A stretch of DNA of 64,000 nt from Clostridium sp. OF09-36 (GCF_003481985.1 NZ_QUMD01000010.1:1-64000); one strand, 5' to 3'; shown: positions 54,391-63,931, counted from the stretch's first letter. The notes: generated by a model from the sequence alone, not told the origin. Numbers and translations are program-made.

Positions 54391-57300
54391 ATGGGCGTTG
54401 ATATGAAGGTCAAAGCGATATACGATTCTGAAATTGGTAACATCACAAGATCAGAAAAGAACTGGAAGGATGTGTTAAAGGTTGCAGGTCAGTTATACCG
54501 CTATGAATTTGACAATATCGTTATGGTAACAGCTCAGAGACCTCCGGAAAAAAGCACACTCATGGCAGATTATGATACCTGGAAAAAGGTGGGAAGATAT
54601 GTAAAGCGTGGTGCGAAAGGCTGTGCTATCTTCCCATCAAGGGCACTGAATCCACGCATGAGATATATCTTTGATATCAGTGATACCGGAGGGAAGAATG
54701 TCAAACTGACATGGGACCTTGAGGGAGAAAATCTTAAGGATTATGTGGATTTTCTTGTGTCAGAAGGTCAGATTGAGCAGTACGATAACAGCGACAGGGA
54801 GTCTCTAAAAAATATATTAAAACAGTTTACAGGAACAGATGTTTGGCTTATAATAAAAGAAGAGTTCGGAGACCGAATGACCGAGCTTATGCAGCTATCA
54901 GGTAGTGTGATAAAGGAAGAAAGTAAGAAACGCAATGGCTTACAGCAGGAAATGGACATGGAGCAGCTTGTATATACAAGTGTCATGTATGCTGTAGGGA
55001 CGAGATGCGGATTTGACTTATCTGTGCAAGAACAGGATTTTAGTCAGATCGTAAATATCAAAGACGAAGAGATCATTTACCGTCTTGGTTCCATTGTATG
55101 CGATGTCTCCTGTAGTGTTCTTAGAGAATTTAGTCGTAACTTAAAGGCAATCGAGAGCGAAAGGAGAATTGGATATGTTAGAAGAAATGGCTTACAAGGA
55201 AGTGGACGGACTGCTTTACCCGCAGATAGAGATGCCGGACGAGACGGAGGATCTCACGAAGCTGGGCAAATACGGAAGGATGGCGATGAGTTATCTTCAG
55301 GAGAACGAGCCGGCAAGATACAAGACGCTGATGAGATTCGGGAAGATGTACGAGAAGATGTCAGCGGTAGAGGAGGAAGCGAACCAGCTGTACGACCAGT
55401 TAGAGATGCAGTATCTGGCGAAGCACAAGCCACAGAATCCGTCATCGACAATGGAGATGTGGAAGATAAGGGAGCAGGCGAAGATGCAGGCAGAGGAAGT
55501 GGTACTCCATCAGATAGTGATGCGATTCCACTAGAATCTGAGGATACAGAACTGAATAGGGAACTTGATGAAATCAATTCATTGGGTGTTAGTAAGGAAG
55601 CCGAATATACACAGGCTTCCTTTTTTTTCGACCAGAACGGGCAGGCAAGCATTGGCACCATTCATACTGAGGACGAAAACAATAATCAGTTTATGCGTCA
55701 GTTCGAGCAGGACAGAAAAGCTGCATTAGCAGGTAAATATAATTACCTGAATCCAAAAAAGTCTGCAATAGTACCAGGTGAGTATATCAAACAGGTGCTT
55801 ATGAGAGGTACAGGTTTTATCGGTGGCAAGGGCAGGGTATGCAAGATTTTTGAAACAGAGATTGATGCAGGAACCAGGGCAAAGCGTATCAAAGCAGAGT
55901 ATGGTCAGGGAGGTGCAGGCTGGCCGGTTGACGGACTAGGACTGCACGGATATGACACATTTCATGGGAATGGACTGCGTTTTCAATGGCGAGATGAGGA
56001 TGGAGAGGTTGAAGGATATGTTTCGTGGAAAGATATCGAAAAAGAGCTTGGTGTACTTATTCTTACAGGGGAATACCAGCCTGAGACACCTCGTATTGAT
56101 GAGCTTGCGATGGACGGACTCCGTGAGGATGATGAGGTCATTGATGCCGAATACCGGGAAGTGGAACCGGAGGAGGCAGAAGCAGAGATTGATGATTATG
56201 CAATACCGGATGAGCCGGAGAGCTATGCTTCTAACAGAGATTATGTAAGTGCAAAAGGCATGACACCACATGACACTGCCGATGAAGACCGCATGGTAAC
56301 ACAGGCAGAATATGGTGCAGAGATAGAAGCTGAAACAACTGAAAAAGATCCATCAGAGCTTCAGTATATTACACCGATTGATTATGCCAAGCGTATTGCA
56401 GAGCTTGATGAAGACCTGCGTGATGTGGCGGAGATTCTTGTAACAGATTGCAGCTGCTACACTCCGTTTAGGGCATTCCTTATGGATGTGGTGCAGTCTG
56501 ATTTTGCATTTATGCCCAATAAACTTGACCTTATCAGGGATATTGCATTAGGGACAGATAATGCAGAAAGAAAGGCATATTCCAACAATAAGTATGGTCT
56601 TGTGGAGTACTCAATCAGAAGCGGTTATGTGAAGATCAGCTATAAGAACAGGAATGGTGTGCGTAAGGAAGGTGCACTCGACTGGCGTGAGTTATACGAG
56701 ATTTTATCCTATATGGTAAAACAGCCATTTTACTGTGGAGAAGACCAGAAGAAGTATTATCAGGAGACAAAACAGAAGGCTGACAGGGATAAGATGAATC
56801 CGGTCTATAAGAGATTCTTTGATATCGAGGATAGTGTAAAAGCCAACCGTCTTGAAACCAGGGAAAGAGCAATAGCGAATGGCTGGGAAACCAAGATTGA
56901 TGAGAATGGACATGTGGTTTCAGATGATGCAGTACAGAAAAAACACAACTTCCACTACAATCTCTGGGAAATGGAAAAAGGCGGTGCCAAGACCAGATAT
57001 CAGTGGAATATGGATGCAATCCGCACTTTAAAGCAGATAGAATCAGAAAACAGGCTTGCCACACCGGAGGAGCAGAAAGTTCTGTCGAAGTTTGTCGGAT
57101 GGGGCGGACTGTCACAGGCATTTGACGAGGAAAACGCAGGCTGGAGCAAAGAATATGCAGAGCTGAAAGAACTTTTATCCGATGAGGAATACAGTGCTGC
57201 AAGGGCAACAGTAAACAATGCCTTTTATACTTCACCGGAGATTGCCATGTGCATGAACTCGGCACTTGTCCAGTTTGGTTTCAGAGGCGGCAATGTATTA

Positions 57301-58005
57301 GAGCCATCTATGGGTATCGGTAACTTTTTTGGAAGTATGCCGGCACCTATGCAGAGAAGTAAGCTGTATGGGGTGGAGCTTGACAGCATTTCAGGAAGAA
57401 TTGCAAAGCAGCTTTATCAGAATGCCAATATCAGTATCACAGGATTTGAGAATACCACATATCCGGATAACTTCTTTGATGTGGTTGTCGGAAATGTGCC
57501 ATTTGGTGATTACAAGGTATTTGATCCAAAGTACAACAAGTATAACTTCCGTATCCACGATTATTTTCTGGCAAAAGCACTTGACCAGGTAAGACCGGGA
57601 GGCATGGTTGCGGTGATTACCACAAAGGGAACACTTGATAAGGCAAATCCTACTATCCGAAAGTATCTGGCTGAAAGAGCAGAACTTGTGGGAGCGATAA
57701 GACTTCCGAATACTGCATTTAAAGATAATGCAGGAACCGAAGTGACAGCAGATATCCTGTTTTTGCAGAAAAGGGAGAGAAAGATTGATATTGAGCCGGA
57801 CTGGGTACACCTTGGTGTAACTGAGAATGGCATTGCAGTCAACTCTTATTTTGCAGAGCATCCGGAAATGATGCTTGGATCTATGGAATATGACACAAGG
57901 ATTTACGGACAGGACAGCAGATACACAGTCTGCGTGAATGATGATGAGAACTTCAATATTTATGAAGCATTAAACAAAGCTATCGGTAATATCAAAGCCA
58001 GATGA
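54391..58005 (+). CDS. ArdC-like/N6-methyltransferase half of a giant element protein
   Basis: This frame encodes 1204 residues. Residues about 1-130 resemble the ArdC/LtrC N-terminal domain (WKKVGRYVKRGAKGCAIFPS), linked to anti-restriction and ssDNA binding. Residues about 262-382 are low complexity (Gly/Arg/Asp/Glu/Ser) and overprinted by a TnpV gene. A conserved block follows (GTGFIGGKGRVCKIFE, RIKAEYGQGGAGWP). The C-terminal 300 residues form an adenine methyltransferase: motif I VLEPSMGIGNFFG (about 968), motif IV VVGNVPFGDY (about 1034). It ends in an ATGA overlap with the helicase frame. No ribosome site precedes that second frame, and one extra A (CCAGAATGAC) would fuse both into one protein of about 2511 residues, as in related elements. 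Confidence 0.85.
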   Translation: MGVDMKVKAIYDSEIGNITRSEKNWKDVLKVAGQLYRYEFDNIVMVTAQRPPEKSTLMADYDTWKKVGRYVKRGAKGCAIFPSRALNPRMRYIFDISDTGGKNVKLTWDLEGENLKDYVDFLVSEGQIEQYDNSDRESLKNILKQFTGTDVWLIIKEEFGDRMTELMQLSGSVIKEESKKRNGLQQEMDMEQLVYTSVMYAVGTRCGFDLSVQEQDFSQIVNIKDEEIIYRLGSIVCDVSCSVLREFSRNLKAIESERRIGYVRRNGLQGSGRTALPADRDAGRDGGSHEAGQIRKDGDELSSGERAGKIQDADEIREDVREDVSGRGGSEPAVRPVRDAVSGEAQATESVIDNGDVEDKGAGEDAGRGSGTPSDSDAIPLESEDTELNRELDEINSLGVSKEAEYTQASFFFDQNGQASIGTIHTEDENNNQFMRQFEQDRKAALAGKYNYLNPKKSAIVPGEYIKQVLMRGTGFIGGKGRVCKIFETEIDAGTRAKRIKAEYGQGGAGWPVDGLGLHGYDTFHGNGLRFQWRDEDGEVEGYVSWKDIEKELGVLILTGEYQPETPRIDELAMDGLREDDEVIDAEYREVEPEEAEAEIDDYAIPDEPESYASNRDYVSAKGMTPHDTADEDRMVTQAEYGAEIEAETTEKDPSELQYITPIDYAKRIAELDEDLRDVAEILVTDCSCYTPFRAFLMDVVQSDFAFMPNKLDLIRDIALGTDNAERKAYSNNKYGLVEYSIRSGYVKISYKNRNGVRKEGALDWRELYEILSYMVKQPFYCGEDQKKYYQETKQKADRDKMNPVYKRFFDIEDSVKANRLETRERAIANGWETKIDENGHVVSDDAVQKKHNFHYNLWEMEKGGAKTRYQWNMDAIRTLKQIESENRLATPEEQKVLSKFVGWGGLSQAFDEENAGWSKEYAELKELLSDEEYSAARATVNNAFYTSPEIAMCMNSALVQFGFRGGNVLEPSMGIGNFFGSMPAPMQRSKLYGVELDSISGRIAKQLYQNANISITGFENTTYPDNFFDVVVGNVPFGDYKVFDPKYNKYNFRIHDYFLAKALDQVRPGGMVAVITTKGTLDKANPTIRKYLAERAELVGAIRLPNTAFKDNAGTEVTADILFLQKRERKIDIEPDWVHLGVTENGIAVNSYFAEHPEMMLGSMEYDTRIYGQDSRYTVCVNDDENFNIYEALNKAIGNIKAR
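55175..55534 (+). CDS. TnpV-family protein nested out of frame in the methylase gene
   Basis: The protein has 119 residues from ATG 55175, with AAAGGAG (55160-55166) 8 nt upstream. It lies entirely inside the 54391 gene in the +2 frame. The core GLLYPQIEMPDETEDLTKLG, then KYGRMAMSYLQENEPARYKTL and KIREQAKMQAEEVVLHQIVM, follows the TnpV pattern (PxLxLPE..., GKYGRMRxxYLxEHRPxLY, RAEEIVxxEL). TnpV is a transposon-encoded family of unknown function. In the host frame this part is low-complexity linker, which suggests the TnpV frame is the constrained one. The in-frame TTG at 55169 is less likely as start. Confidence 0.78.
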   Translation: MLEEMAYKEVDGLLYPQIEMPDETEDLTKLGKYGRMAMSYLQENEPARYKTLMRFGKMYEKMSAVEEEANQLYDQLEMQYLAKHKPQNPSSTMEMWKIREQAKMQAEEVVLHQIVMRFH

Positions 58006-61000
58006 CAGATTTTGAGAGAGTGGCAGATGAGGCGGAGCAGACGGAGGAAGTTATCCCGGCTGATCCGGATGTGAGAAACTACACTTACACATTTTTTGAA
58101 GGAAAACTCTATTACAGGGAAAATTCCGAGATGGTAAGAAAAGAAGTATCACAGACTGCCGAGGAGCGAATCAGAAGCCTTGATGAAATCAGACAGATAA
58201 CAAGAGATCTGATTGATATCCAGATGGATGGCTGCAGCGAGGAGGAGCTTTCTGATAAGCAGAGACTTCTTAATGTAAAATATGATGCCTTCGTAAAGCA
58301 GTATGGAGCCATTACTTCAAAAGCAAACAGAATAGCTTTCAGAGATGACAGCGATTACCCACTTCTTTGCAGTCTTGAAGAAGTAAATGAAGACGGGGAG
58401 GTGAAAAAAGCGGATATGTTTTATAAGCAGACGATTAAGGCAAAGACTGTCATAGACAGGGTTGAGACTGCTGTGGAAGCATTGAATGTATCCGTCAATG
58501 AATTTGGATATGTAAATCTTGCCTATATGCTCTCTATCTATGAGCCGGATATTACTAATGTAAAGGAAGAACTTGCAGAAAAGTCCGGGCAGACAGCTGA
58601 TGAGATAACATTTAGTGATGATGCTTTGGCAGAGCTTAGAAGGGCAGTTCTTGTGGAAGAGCTGGATGGATTGATTTTCCTAAATCCCGACCGCTACAAC
58701 GAGAACAATCCCGACATCGGCTGGGAGACGGCAGACGAGTATCTTTCCGGCAATGTGAGAGACAAGCTTCGTGTAGCAAAGGCTATGGCAGCGGATACAG
58801 GCAATCCGCAGGCAGAAAAATTTGCAGGCAATGTGGCAGCACTTGAAAAGGTACAGCCGGAGTGGATTGAAGCCTCGGATATTGATGTAAAGATTGGCAC
58901 GACATGGATTGAGCCGCTTGATTATGAGCAGTTTATCTATGAGCTTCTCAATACACCAAGACGGGCAAGGGCAGTCAGAAGCCAGTTTTACAATACAGGC
59001 ATTCAGGTACACTTAAATAAGATGAGCATGGAATGGTTCATCGAGAATAAAAGCATGGATAAGCATTCAGTGGCGGCTACTAAGACCTATGGTACAAGCC
59101 GCATGGATGCTTATTCTATTTTTGAGGATACGCTGAATCTAAAGACAGTAACAGTCAGGGACAGGATTGATGACGGTGATGGCAGGTATCATTACGAAGT
59201 CAATAAGAATGAGACAATGCTTGCAAGGGAAAAGCAGAACATGATCAAGGAGAAGTTCAAGGAGTGGCTGTTTGCAGAGCCGGAGCGAAGACAGAAATAT
59301 GTGGAGTATTACAACGAGACATTTAATAACATCCGCCTGCGTGAGTATGACGGAAGTCACTTACAGTTTCCGGGAATGAATCCGGCGATTGAGTTAAAGC
59401 CACACCAGAAAAATGCGGTGGCAAGAATTCTTCTTGGGGGAAATACTCTGCTGGCACACTGTGTCGGTGCCGGAAAGTCATTTGAGATGATGGCTGCCTG
59501 CATGGAGCAGAAGAGACTTGGACTTGCCAATAAGACAATCATGGTTGTACCAAAGCCGCTTATCGGTCAGACGGCATCAGAGTTTTTAAGGCTTTATCCG
59601 TCAGCAAATATCTTAGTTGCCACGGAGCGTGATTTTGAAAAAAGCCGCAGAAAGCAGTTCGTATCAAGGATTGCAACTGGTGACTATGACTGTATCATCA
59701 TGTCACACTCACAGTTTGAGAAAATCCCAATCTCCGCAGAGAGAAAGGAGCGAATGCTTAACGAGCAGATTGATGAAATCAGCTATGCGATTGATGAGAT
59801 GAAGGAGCGTAACGGAGAGCGATGGACTGTAAAGCAGATGGAAAGCCAGAAGAAAAAACTGGAGGAACAGCTGAAATCCTTGTCAGATGAGAGCAGGAAG
59901 GATGACCTTATTACCTTTGAGGAACTGGGTGTAGATTCTATTATGGTAGACGAAGCACATAATTTTAAGAACCTTGCGATTTTTTCCAAGATGAATAATG
60001 TGTCAGGTATCAGCAGTAGCGGAGCTAAGAAGTCAACGGATATGCAGCTTAAATGCCAGTATTTGTCTGAGATAAATGATGGCAGGGGTATTGTGTTTGC
60101 AACAGGTACACCAATATCCAATACCATGTGTGAGATGTATGTCATGCAGCTTTACTTACAGAAAGCGGCACTTGAAGAGATGGGGATTTATCACTTTGAT
60201 TCTTGGGCAGCAAACTTTGGTGAAGTGACAACAGCACTTGAGCTTACTGTAGAGGGAAGCGGATTTCGTTTTAAGAGCAGATTTAATAAGTTTACGAATC
60301 TGCCGGAGCTTATGAATATCTTCCGTGAGGTAGCAGATGTGCAGACCGCAGACATGCTTGACCTTGATGTGCCAGCTCTCCGTGGCGGCAAGCCTATTAT
60401 AGTGGAGTCGGAGCCTGACTGGTATGTGAAGCAGGTCATGGAAGACTTTGTTGTGAGGGCAGAGCGTATCAGAGGCGGTGGAGTTGATCCAAGCGTGGAT
60501 AACTTTCTAAAGATTACCCATGAGGCAAGACTTCTTGGAACGGATGCCAGACTGATTGATAAGGATGCGCCGAACAATCCGGATGGAAAACTCAATAAGG
60601 TAGCGGAGAATGTATGGAAAGAATATGAGAAAGGAAATGCTGATGGTCATATAGGCTGCCAGCTTATTTTTTCGGACATCGGCACACCGGGACCAGATAA
60701 GGACTTTACCATCTACGATTATCTGAAAGAAACACTGATCCAGTATGGTATTCCGGCAGATGAGATAGCTTTTATTCATGATGCCAAGACGGATGCACAA
60801 AGGGACGCACTTTTTAAGGAGATGAGGACAGGTAAAAAGAAGGTTCTTATCGGTTCAACGGACAAGTGTGGAACAGGTGTCAATGTGCAGACACACCTTG
60901 TTGCAATGCATCATGTGGATTGCCCTTGGAAGCCTTCTTCTATTGAACAGAGGGAAGGACGAGGCATACGACAGGGTAATGAAAATGAAGAGGTGGCAAT

Positions 61001-61922
61001 CTACAGATATGTCACCAAAGGGACATTTGATGCATACAACTGGTCGCTTGTTGAAAATAAGCAGCGATTCATCAGTCAGGTCATGACAAGCAAGGCTGTA
61101 AGCCGAAGCTGTGAGGATATCGACGAGGCAACACTTTCCTATGCAGAGATTAAAGCGGTTGCCACAGGCAATCCTTTAATCAAGGAAAAGATGGAGATTG
61201 ACAATGATGTCCAGAGATTAAAGCTCTTAAAGGCATCCTATGACAATCAGAGATATGGCTTGCAGGATAACTTTATGATTAAGTATCCGAAGCTGATTAA
61301 GACAGCAACAGAAAAGCTTGCCAATGTAAGAGAGGATGTAAAGGCAAGGGATAAAGAGCTGATTGATAATCCGGAATTTGCCATTACCATAGGCAAAGTA
61401 ACTTACACAGAGCGTGTGGATGGCGGAACGATGATGCTTGAAGCAATCAGTAAATGTAAGACCGGAGAGACAACTGTAATCGGTAAATTCCACGGATTTG
61501 AGCTGCTTGTGGAAAAGAACTTCCTTGGCATCAATTATATGGTGCTTCGTGGAAAGACAGAGTATAAAGCAGAGCTTTCCACAAGTCCTATCGGCAGCAT
61601 GGTGAAGCTGGAAAACCTGTTCAATGGACTCCATGAGAACATTGATTTCTTTGAAAAGAAGATTGAGCAGTACCAGAATGACCTTGAAGCATCAAAGGCA
61701 GAGTATGACAAGCCATTTGCGTACAGCAAGGAACTGGAAGAAAAGCTGGCTAGGCAGTGTAAACTGAATGCCCAGCTTGACCTTGAGAACGCAAAGGCTG
61801 TGGATGCAGACCTGAGCGGACCGGAGGAAGAAAGAGAAGCTGATGACAGAATGGAATCTGCAGCAATTGTAGCAGAGGATAAAGGTGCTTATCCAGCCGA
61901 CAGAGAGGGCAGAACACGATAG
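58002..61922 (+). CDS. SNF2-like helicase half of the giant element protein
   Basis: This frame encodes 1306 residues. An N-terminal domain (PADPDVRNYTYTFFEGKLYY) precedes a superfamily 2 helicase. Motif I is AHCVGAGKSFEMMA (about 485), Ia VVPKPL, II VDEAHNFKN (about 649), III ATGTPISNTM (about 700), V STDKCGTGVNVQTH and VI EQREGRGIRQGNENEE (about 980). A coiled coil ends the chain. With the preceding methylase frame it forms the N6-methylase/helicase protein typical of Clostridial elements, possibly protecting incoming DNA. The start shown lacks a ribosome site; the frame probably joins 54391-58005 through a lost A at about 58001. Confidence 0.87.
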   Translation: MTDFERVADEAEQTEEVIPADPDVRNYTYTFFEGKLYYRENSEMVRKEVSQTAEERIRSLDEIRQITRDLIDIQMDGCSEEELSDKQRLLNVKYDAFVKQYGAITSKANRIAFRDDSDYPLLCSLEEVNEDGEVKKADMFYKQTIKAKTVIDRVETAVEALNVSVNEFGYVNLAYMLSIYEPDITNVKEELAEKSGQTADEITFSDDALAELRRAVLVEELDGLIFLNPDRYNENNPDIGWETADEYLSGNVRDKLRVAKAMAADTGNPQAEKFAGNVAALEKVQPEWIEASDIDVKIGTTWIEPLDYEQFIYELLNTPRRARAVRSQFYNTGIQVHLNKMSMEWFIENKSMDKHSVAATKTYGTSRMDAYSIFEDTLNLKTVTVRDRIDDGDGRYHYEVNKNETMLAREKQNMIKEKFKEWLFAEPERRQKYVEYYNETFNNIRLREYDGSHLQFPGMNPAIELKPHQKNAVARILLGGNTLLAHCVGAGKSFEMMAACMEQKRLGLANKTIMVVPKPLIGQTASEFLRLYPSANILVATERDFEKSRRKQFVSRIATGDYDCIIMSHSQFEKIPISAERKERMLNEQIDEISYAIDEMKERNGERWTVKQMESQKKKLEEQLKSLSDESRKDDLITFEELGVDSIMVDEAHNFKNLAIFSKMNNVSGISSSGAKKSTDMQLKCQYLSEINDGRGIVFATGTPISNTMCEMYVMQLYLQKAALEEMGIYHFDSWAANFGEVTTALELTVEGSGFRFKSRFNKFTNLPELMNIFREVADVQTADMLDLDVPALRGGKPIIVESEPDWYVKQVMEDFVVRAERIRGGGVDPSVDNFLKITHEARLLGTDARLIDKDAPNNPDGKLNKVAENVWKEYEKGNADGHIGCQLIFSDIGTPGPDKDFTIYDYLKETLIQYGIPADEIAFIHDAKTDAQRDALFKEMRTGKKKVLIGSTDKCGTGVNVQTHLVAMHHVDCPWKPSSIEQREGRGIRQGNENEEVAIYRYVTKGTFDAYNWSLVENKQRFISQVMTSKAVSRSCEDIDEATLSYAEIKAVATGNPLIKEKMEIDNDVQRLKLLKASYDNQRYGLQDNFMIKYPKLIKTATEKLANVREDVKARDKELIDNPEFAITIGKVTYTERVDGGTMMLEAISKCKTGETTVIGKFHGFELLVEKNFLGINYMVLRGKTEYKAELSTSPIGSMVKLENLFNGLHENIDFFEKKIEQYQNDLEASKAEYDKPFAYSKELEEKLARQCKLNAQLDLENAKAVDADLSGPEEEREADDRMESAAIVAEDKGAYPADREGRTR

Positions 61923-61935
61923 GAGAGTGAATAAT

Positions 61936-62553
61936 ATGAGCATAAGAAAAGTGGTCGCAGGACTACTGATTGCAGCAGGGATTGCCATTATGGCAGTCCC
62001 TTTTTTCTGGCGGACAACCGGAGAAAAACAGACAGAACAGCTCATAAGTGAATTTGAGCAGACATTGGAGGATGATTACGATGAAGAAACAGATGTGGAG
62101 GAAGAGCAAACCTCCATTAGTAAAGAGGATGAAGCCATTCTTAAAGAAGGCGGTGTTATCGGCATCATTGAGATACCGGGCTTAGATATCAGGTATCCGG
62201 TAATGGAAGGAACCACAAGTAAAGTGCTTAATGCAGGGATTGGTCATATAGAAGAGACTGCAGGAATCGGAGAAAGTGGCAACTGTGTATTGTGCGGTCA
62301 TAATGGCAGCAGATATGGCACATTTTTTACACCACTAAGTCAGATATCCATAGGTGATGAAGTAATGATAACCGACAAAAATGGGCTGAAGCATATCTAT
62401 GAGGTAATAGAGACAGAGGTAGTAAATCCGTATGATAACAGCATCAAGACACAGGGTACAGAAAAAGAATTAACTCTTTTTACCTGTTCCCAGAAAGGAA
62501 CCATGCGTTTTGTGGTCAGGTGCATTTATAAGGAGGCGGTGATGGATGAATAA
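61936..62553 (+). CDS. Sortase (class B/D-like)
   Basis: The protein has 205 residues; AGGAGAG precedes the ATG. One N-terminal transmembrane anchor (VVAGLLIAAGIAIMAVPFFW), then an acidic linker. The catalytic domain begins at VIGIIEIPGLDIRYPVMEG. Catalytic His is in NCVLCGHNGSRYG, Cys in ELTLFTCSQKG and Arg in RFVVRC. It is the only sortase in the window and could cleave the LPQTG signal of the adhesin 27 kb upstream. Subclass is uncertain. Overlaps the next gene by 8 nt. Confidence 0.9.
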   Translation: MSIRKVVAGLLIAAGIAIMAVPFFWRTTGEKQTEQLISEFEQTLEDDYDEETDVEEEQTSISKEDEAILKEGGVIGIIEIPGLDIRYPVMEGTTSKVLNAGIGHIEETAGIGESGNCVLCGHNGSRYGTFFTPLSQISIGDEVMITDKNGLKHIYEVIETEVVNPYDNSIKTQGTEKELTLFTCSQKGTMRFVVRCIYKEAVMDE

Positions 62554-62944
62554 GAGATACCGATTAGGTGAGATAGAAGAGGCAGTAGCAGAAATGGAAG
62601 AGCTAATTGACATCGAGGATGATATTGCTGAGATTGATGATGACTTTCAGATAGTCGTAAGCGGCTGGTCTGTGTATGTCGAAAGCCTGAATCTGACACT
62701 CAGACAGGGAATAGCCTGTGTATGGGATGCAGAGGAAGGATTATTTATGCCTGATTTTGATGTGACTATCGTGTATGAGGGGAACATTGAAACACAGGAG
62801 TGGCTCTATTACGAGCAGGATGGAATGGTCGTTACACTTGGCAACTGGCTTAATGGCAGATTGTCTTGTGAACAGATAGAACAGCTTTGGTGTGAGCTTA
62901 TCATACCGGAGCAAAACAAAGAACAAAAAGAAAGCGAGGAATAG
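62546..62944 (+). CDS. Acidic hypothetical protein behind the sortase
   Basis: The protein has 132 residues. Its ribosome site (AAGGAGGCGG) lies inside the sortase gene. The N-terminus is a Glu/Asp-rich helix (GEIEEAVAEMEELIDIEDDI). The middle reads FQIVVSGWSVYVESLNLTLR, then WDAEEGLFMPDFDVTIVYEG, suggesting a beta-rich fold. No signal or motif. Family not recognised. Confidence 0.55.
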   Translation: MNKRYRLGEIEEAVAEMEELIDIEDDIAEIDDDFQIVVSGWSVYVESLNLTLRQGIACVWDAEEGLFMPDFDVTIVYEGNIETQEWLYYEQDGMVVTLGNWLNGRLSCEQIEQLWCELIIPEQNKEQKESEE

Positions 62945-62947
62945 CAT

Positions 62948-63637
62948 ATGAAGTATTCAATTAAAGTAAACGAAGTAAGAGCAAAAGAGGGCAGCAACAT
63001 CAAAGGATTTGCAACAGTAGTATTTGGTGATTCATTTAAGATTACCAATATTGCAATCCTTGAGAATAAGGATAAGGGAGAGCTTTTTGTATCAATGCCA
63101 AGATACCGCTCCAATGAGCGTGATGAAAGCAACGGTGTGATCTATAAGGATGTGTGCAATCCTATCACAGCAGAGTTTCGAGAGGAACTCTATACCAATA
63201 TCCTTGATGCCTATGCAAGAATTAAGGAACCGGAGAAAGAGGAGACACAGAAGCAGGAGCGTACACAGGAAATGCCGGAGTTTTCCGTAACTGTAACACC
63301 TTATGAGAGGGAAGGTAGTAACATCAAGGGACTTGCACGCATTTATTTTGAAAACAGTTTCATCGTAAATAACATCAATATCGTGCAGGGCAAAGAGAAA
63401 ATCTTTGTATCAATGCCTTCTTATAAGACAAAGCAGGTGGACGAGCAGGGCAAGCCAATCTACCAGGATGTCTGCTATCCGGTCACAAAGGATTTCAGGG
63501 AAAAACTCTATAATGAGATTATCTCTGAATATGAGAAAGCAAAGGATAAGAGCAACGAAAATGCAAGAGAGAGTGCAGAGAAACATCATGGCAATCCCGA
63601 TAAAGAGAAGGACAAAGAGGCGACGCCCTTTCGATAA
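62948..63637 (+). CDS. Tandem SpoVG-domain protein
   Basis: The protein has 229 residues and holds two SpoVG-like domains. Domain 1 (1-98) reads VNEVRAKEGSNIKGFATVVF, then LFVSMPRYRSNE and DVCNPITAEFREELY. Domain 2 (about 113-200) reads VTPYEREGSNIKGLARIYFE, then IFVSMPSYKTKQ and DVCYPVTKDFREKLY. SpoVG is a small nucleic-acid-binding regulator that is normally a single domain of about 90 residues. A basic/Glu tail closes it. The role on the element is unknown; RNA or DNA binding during transfer is plausible. Confidence 0.85.
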   Translation: MKYSIKVNEVRAKEGSNIKGFATVVFGDSFKITNIAILENKDKGELFVSMPRYRSNERDESNGVIYKDVCNPITAEFREELYTNILDAYARIKEPEKEETQKQERTQEMPEFSVTVTPYEREGSNIKGLARIYFENSFIVNNINIVQGKEKIFVSMPSYKTKQVDEQGKPIYQDVCYPVTKDFREKLYNEIISEYEKAKDKSNENARESAEKHHGNPDKEKDKEATPFR

Positions 63638-63696
63638 TCAGTAATCAGAGTACAGGGCGGCCAAGGCTGCCCCATTTACAGAATGGAGGAAACAGA

Positions 63697-63921
63697 ATGG
63701 ATATGGAAGCAGGAAAAACACTTACCAATGAGGAGGTCATAAGAGAACTTCTCGACTTATTAAAGAAAAATGCCATGAAAGAGCAGGCAAACGATGTATT
63801 TGAGATATGCAGCTATGTGGATGGACTGGAGAAAAAGATTGATTCCATGACGGAAGAACTCACCAATATGCAGAACCAGATCAAAGAAATGCAGGAAGAT
63901 ACTCTTGTCAATAATGGATAA
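63697..63921 (+). CDS. Small coiled-coil protein
   Basis: The protein has 74 residues; ATGGAGGAAAC precedes the ATG. The chain is helical and acidic (TNEEVIRELLDLLKKNAMKE; GLEKKIDSMTEELTNMQNQI) with heptad spacing, so a dimer-forming coiled coil is likely. It ends just before a strong terminator. Family unknown. Confidence 0.6.
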   Translation: MDMEAGKTLTNEEVIRELLDLLKKNAMKEQANDVFEICSYVDGLEKKIDSMTEELTNMQNQIKEMQEDTLVNNG

Positions 63922-63931
63922 GTTTTAGAAT

